Shown here: positions 7,311 through 8,984 of the stretch, one piece after another | Position numbering within the stretch: position 1 is the first letter of the stretch | Layout of the letters: each line of letters starts with the position of its first letter | Source of the DNA: an uncultured Bacteroides sp. | Lineage (GTDB): Bacteria; Bacteroidota; Bacteroidia; Bacteroidales; Bacteroidaceae | Direction: 5' to 3' | Length of the DNA stretch: 8,984 bases | Assembly (NCBI RefSeq): GCF_937912035.1 | Contig: NZ_CALDPF010000038.1 | Location: forward strand, 1 to 8,984 | Notes under the pieces: model-generated | The model's database searches: none | What the model was told of the DNA's origin: nothing | The model's input: the letters and a program-made list of their open reading frames with translations, nothing else | Position numbers and translations under genes: made by a program

Positions 7311-7775
7311 ATGGAAATGAATTTTTTGATTGCCTATATTGGCATAGCTGTTATGGTTGGTTTGTCTGGTATCGGTAGTGCATACGGAGTAACAATCGCT
7401 GGAAATGCGTCAATCGGAGCACTTAAAAAAAATGATAGTGCTTTTGGTAATTTCTTGGTATTGACAGCGCTTCCAGGTACTCAGGGACTTTATGGTTTTG
7501 CAGGTTATTTTATGTTCCAGAATATCTTCGGAGTACTTACTCCTGAAATCACTACTCTTCAGGCTTGTGCAGTACTTGGTTCTGGTATTGGTCTGGGATT
7601 AGTAGCCCTTTTCTCTGCAATACGCCAGGGACAGGTTTGTGCTAATGGTATAGCTGCTATTGGTCAGGGACACAATGTGTTTGGTAATACATTGATTCTT
7701 GCCGTATTCCCAGAATTGTATGCTATCGTTGCCCTTGCTGCTACATTCTTGATGGGTTCTGCTATCACAGCTTAA
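7311..7775 (+). CDS. atpK: V/A-type ATPase subunit K (rotor-ring proteolipid)
   Basis: This 154-residue, very hydrophobic protein forms the ion-binding rotor ring. It has four membrane helices made by an internal duplication: one hairpin covers about 5-75 and the other about 82-152. Both begin with related glycine-rich helices (GLSGIGSAYG at 17-26, LGSGIGLGLV at 89-98). Only the second hairpin has the ion-carrying carboxylate, Glu135 in FPELYAI; the first has Gln58 in LPGTQGLYGF, as is usual for 16-kDa proteolipids. All side chains that hold Na+ in E. hirae NtpK have counterparts here: Leu54, Thr57, Gln58, Gln106 (in RQGQ) and Glu135. Na+ rather than H+ is therefore the likely coupling ion. 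ATG 7311 is used; the ATG at 7317 would shorten it by two residues. It is the last gene of the operon and is followed by a strong terminator. Confidence 0.95.
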   Translation: MEMNFLIAYIGIAVMVGLSGIGSAYGVTIAGNASIGALKKNDSAFGNFLVLTALPGTQGLYGFAGYFMFQNIFGVLTPEITTLQACAVLGSGIGLGLVALFSAIRQGQVCANGIAAIGQGHNVFGNTLILAVFPELYAIVALAATFLMGSAITA

Positions 7776-7799
7776 TATATAAATATAATATTTTGATTG

Positions 7800-7832
7800 A
7801 AAGCTGTCTCAATATGATTGGGACAGCTTTTT
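7800..7832 (+). terminator. Intrinsic terminator of the ATPase operon
   Basis: Positions 7800-7813 pair with 7817-7830 over 14 bp with a single T-G wobble and a 3-nt loop, and T's run through 7828-7832. It begins 25 nt after the K stop. On the opposite strand only three T's follow the stem, so it acts mainly on + strand transcripts. The hairpin may also protect the 3' end of the K message. Confidence 0.9.
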
Positions 7833-7838
7833 GTATTA

Positions 7839-7868
7839 TTGTGTATATGAAGTTTTTTTATAACTTTG
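7839..7868 (+). promoter_or_regulatory. Promoter of the djlA-like gene
   Basis: TTG at 7839-7841 and TAACTTTG at 7861-7868 are separated by 19 nt and match the Bacteroidetes TTTG/TAnnTTTG promoter, the -7 part exactly. It starts just after the ATPase terminator. Transcription would begin near 7875, leaving a leader of only about 20 nt, so the gene is its own unit. Confidence 0.75.
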
Positions 7869-7895
7869 TCACGTAATGTAAAAATGTAGAATAAT

Positions 7896-8663
7896 ATGGG
7901 ATATGGAAAATGGATAGGTGGTCTTATGGGTTTTGTAACTATGGGACCTTTAGGTGCCTTGGCAGGTTTTGCCATTGGGTCATTATTTGATAATGCAAAT
8001 GAAAGTGATGCAGAAACTTCAGAAGCCTCAAATGAATATGTCGGACAAAGAAACAGTTTTCTGTTTTCAATGCTTGTTATGGCATCATATATTATACGTG
8101 CTGATGGTAGAATAATGCATAGCGAAATGGAATTTGTAAGGAAATTCCTAAGAACTAATTTTGGTGAGGTGGCTGTATCTGAAGGCGAACAGATTTTATT
8201 GAATCTGTTTGAGCAGAGAAAACAGATGGATAAATCTAATCCAATGGCTTTTAAAAATACTATACATGAATGCGGAGCACAGATTGCATCAAATATGTCG
8301 TACGAAGAACGTCTTCAGTTATTACGTTTCTTGACACAGATAGCTCAGAGTGATGGTAATGTATGCAAGGAAGAAATTGAAGCATTGAAGGAAGTCACGT
8401 TGGCTATGGGATTATCATACCAGGAGGTAGAATCAATGCTTAATATGCGAGGCAAATCTTTGGACGAGGCTTATAAGGTTCTTGAAGTTTCACCAAATGC
8501 ATCTGATGAGGAAATTCGTTCTGCTTATAAAAAAATGGTATTAAAACATCATCCGGATAGGGTAGCCACACTTGGTGAAGATATAAGAAAGGCTGCTGAA
8601 GAAAAACTTCAGGACATAAACGATGCGAAAGAACGTATTTATAAGGCTAGAGGTATGAGATAA
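7896..8663 (+). CDS. djlA: DjlA-like membrane-anchored TerB/J-domain co-chaperone
   Basis: This 255-residue protein probably stimulates DnaK (Hsp70) at the inner membrane. Residues 5-31 form a glycine-rich hydrophobic segment (WIGGLMGFVTMGPLGALAGF) like the N-terminal anchor of DjlA. Residues about 52-185 are a helical TerB-like domain with two Asp-Gly elements in related settings (ADGRIMHSEMEF at 69-80, SDGNVCKEEIEAL at 152-164). Residues about 189-250 are a J domain with the essential HPD at 219-221 (KHHPDRV). Order and length match E. coli DjlA (271 aa). The start at 7896 is the first ATG after the promoter and directly precedes the anchor; an ATG at 7884 is followed at once by a stop. It has its own promoter, so nothing ties it to the ATPase beyond adjacency. 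The architecture is clear; the cellular client is unknown. Confidence 0.88.
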   Translation: MGYGKWIGGLMGFVTMGPLGALAGFAIGSLFDNANESDAETSEASNEYVGQRNSFLFSMLVMASYIIRADGRIMHSEMEFVRKFLRTNFGEVAVSEGEQILLNLFEQRKQMDKSNPMAFKNTIHECGAQIASNMSYEERLQLLRFLTQIAQSDGNVCKEEIEALKEVTLAMGLSYQEVESMLNMRGKSLDEAYKVLEVSPNASDEEIRSAYKKMVLKHHPDRVATLGEDIRKAAEEKLQDINDAKERIYKARGMR

Positions 8664-8698
8664 AAAACACATATACTTTATAAAGGCTGTATTTTGTA

Positions 8699-8744
8699 TA
8701 GTACAGATAGCAAAAATAGTATTATATGTAATACAGATAAAATA
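8699..8744. repeat. Short direct repeat downstream of djlA
   Basis: TACAGATA occurs at 8702-8709 and again at 8732-8739, exactly 30 nt apart, within longer similar blocks (TAGTACAGATAG and TAATACAGATAA). The first copy also pairs with CTGTA at 8687-8691. No T run follows, so this is not a convincing terminator. In A/T-rich DNA it may be chance. Confidence 0.3.
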
Positions 8745-8769
8745 AAGTACATGCAAGTGGGGTAAATAA

Positions 8770-8796
8770 GTGTTTTTTTTACGAAAAAAAAATCAC
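8770..8796. repeat. T-tract/A-tract inverted repeat upstream of the gap promoter
   Basis: GTG plus eight T (8770-8780) faces nine A plus TCAC (8784-8796) around a 3-nt ACG centre, giving a near-perfect A/T dyad with one extra base. It ends 7 nt upstream of the -33 element of the gap promoter. It could be an UP-like or bent-DNA activator of that promoter, or a weak terminator for djlA using the T run. Confidence 0.5.
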
Positions 8797-8803
8797 GTTA
8801 GCC

Positions 8804-8832
8804 TTGTGTTTTAAAAGAAATCATTACTTTTG
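8804..8832 (+). promoter_or_regulatory. Promoter of the gap gene
   Basis: TTG at 8804-8806 and TACTTTTG at 8825-8832 are spaced by 18 nt, and the -7 part matches TAnnTTTG exactly. Transcription would start near 8839, giving a leader of about 90 nt that is A/T-rich and ends AAACAAA before the ATG. Within the leader ACTTG (8842-8846) can pair with CAAGT (8864-8868), a weak hairpin. Confidence 0.75.
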
Positions 8833-8930
8833 CATCGTAAAACTTGAGATTGATAATACAAGACAAGTATATAAATCGTATCGAAAGAGTTTTAGAACTT
8901 TATTATAAAACCATTAAAAATTTAAACAAA

Positions 8931-8984
8931 ATGATTAAAGTAGGTATTAACGGTTTCGGTCGTATCGGCCGTTTCGTATTCCGT
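8931..8984 (+). CDS. gap: Glyceraldehyde-3-phosphate dehydrogenase, N-terminal fragment
   Basis: Only the first 18 codons are in the window, and they read MIKVGINGFGRIGRFVFR. This is the highly conserved NAD-binding start of GAPDH, including the GxGxxG turn (GFGRIG at 8-13). The enzyme oxidises glyceraldehyde 3-phosphate to 1,3-bisphosphoglycerate in glycolysis in the cytoplasm. The gene continues past the right edge; it is partial because of the window, not broken. It has its own promoter, an A/T-tract upstream and a leader of about 90 nt, consistent with strong independent expression. Which GAPDH class it belongs to cannot be told from this fragment. Confidence 0.93.
   Translation, partial: MIKVGINGFGRIGRFVFR

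Noticed and set aside
7425..7432. Run of eight A in the K gene as a programmed slippage or phase-variation site
   Set aside because: The frame encodes the loop Lys-Lys-Asn after the first helix and the gene is intact. Such runs are common at this base composition, and no alternative product makes sense.
7772..7975. 67-codon antisense frame across the K terminator and djlA start
   Set aside because: It crosses a strong terminator hairpin and the djlA promoter, and its composition does not look like a protein.
8541..8756. 71-codon antisense frame spanning the djlA end and downstream DNA
   Set aside because: It has low-complexity content, no family resemblance and no promoter on the minus strand that I can see.

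Overview
The window is from a low-GC member of the Bacteroidota, most likely order Bacteroidales (Bacteroides/Prevotella-like). Three things point there. The promoters fit the Bacteroidetes sigma-ABfr pattern (TTG about 19 nt upstream of TAnnTTTG). Almost every start codon is preceded by an A/T-rich stretch rather than a Shine-Dalgarno sequence. The ATPase genes include a DUF2764-type protein typical of this lineage. No RNA gene, insertion sequence, CRISPR array or phage gene was seen.

Layout, all on the + strand. Positions 1-54 hold the tail of an upstream transcription unit ending in a strong intrinsic terminator. Positions 55-271 are A/T-rich non-coding DNA with a promoter -7 element at 173-180. 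Positions 272-7775 carry a compact seven-gene V/A-type ATPase operon in the order E, DUF2764-like protein, A, B, D, I, K. Its gaps are 9, 15, 30, 24, -4 and 53 nt, and it is closed by a near-perfect hairpin terminator at 7800-7832. A separate gene (7896-8663) with its own promoter follows; it encodes a DjlA-like membrane-anchored TerB/J-domain protein. A 267-nt non-coding stretch then carries a T/A-tract inverted repeat and a good promoter, and the window ends in the first 18 codons of glyceraldehyde-3-phosphate dehydrogenase.

How the genes work together. A (catalytic) and B (non-catalytic) form the ATPase head, D is the central rotor axle, and E is a peripheral stalk. I is the membrane stator with the ion half-channels, and K is the rotor-ring proteolipid. 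K retains every side chain known to bind Na+ in the Enterococcus hirae ring, so the enzyme is predicted to move Na+. The operon has no recognisable C, F or G subunit. The DUF2764-like protein has two segments, about 95 residues apart, that resemble the repeats of the AC39/subunit C family, so it is the best candidate for the missing rotor-ring adaptor.

Most of the window is conserved housekeeping sequence. The parts that deserve a second look are the unassigned second gene of the operon, the reduced subunit set, the Na+ site, a Shine-Dalgarno-like sequence at the D/I overlap, and the structured DNA upstream of gap.
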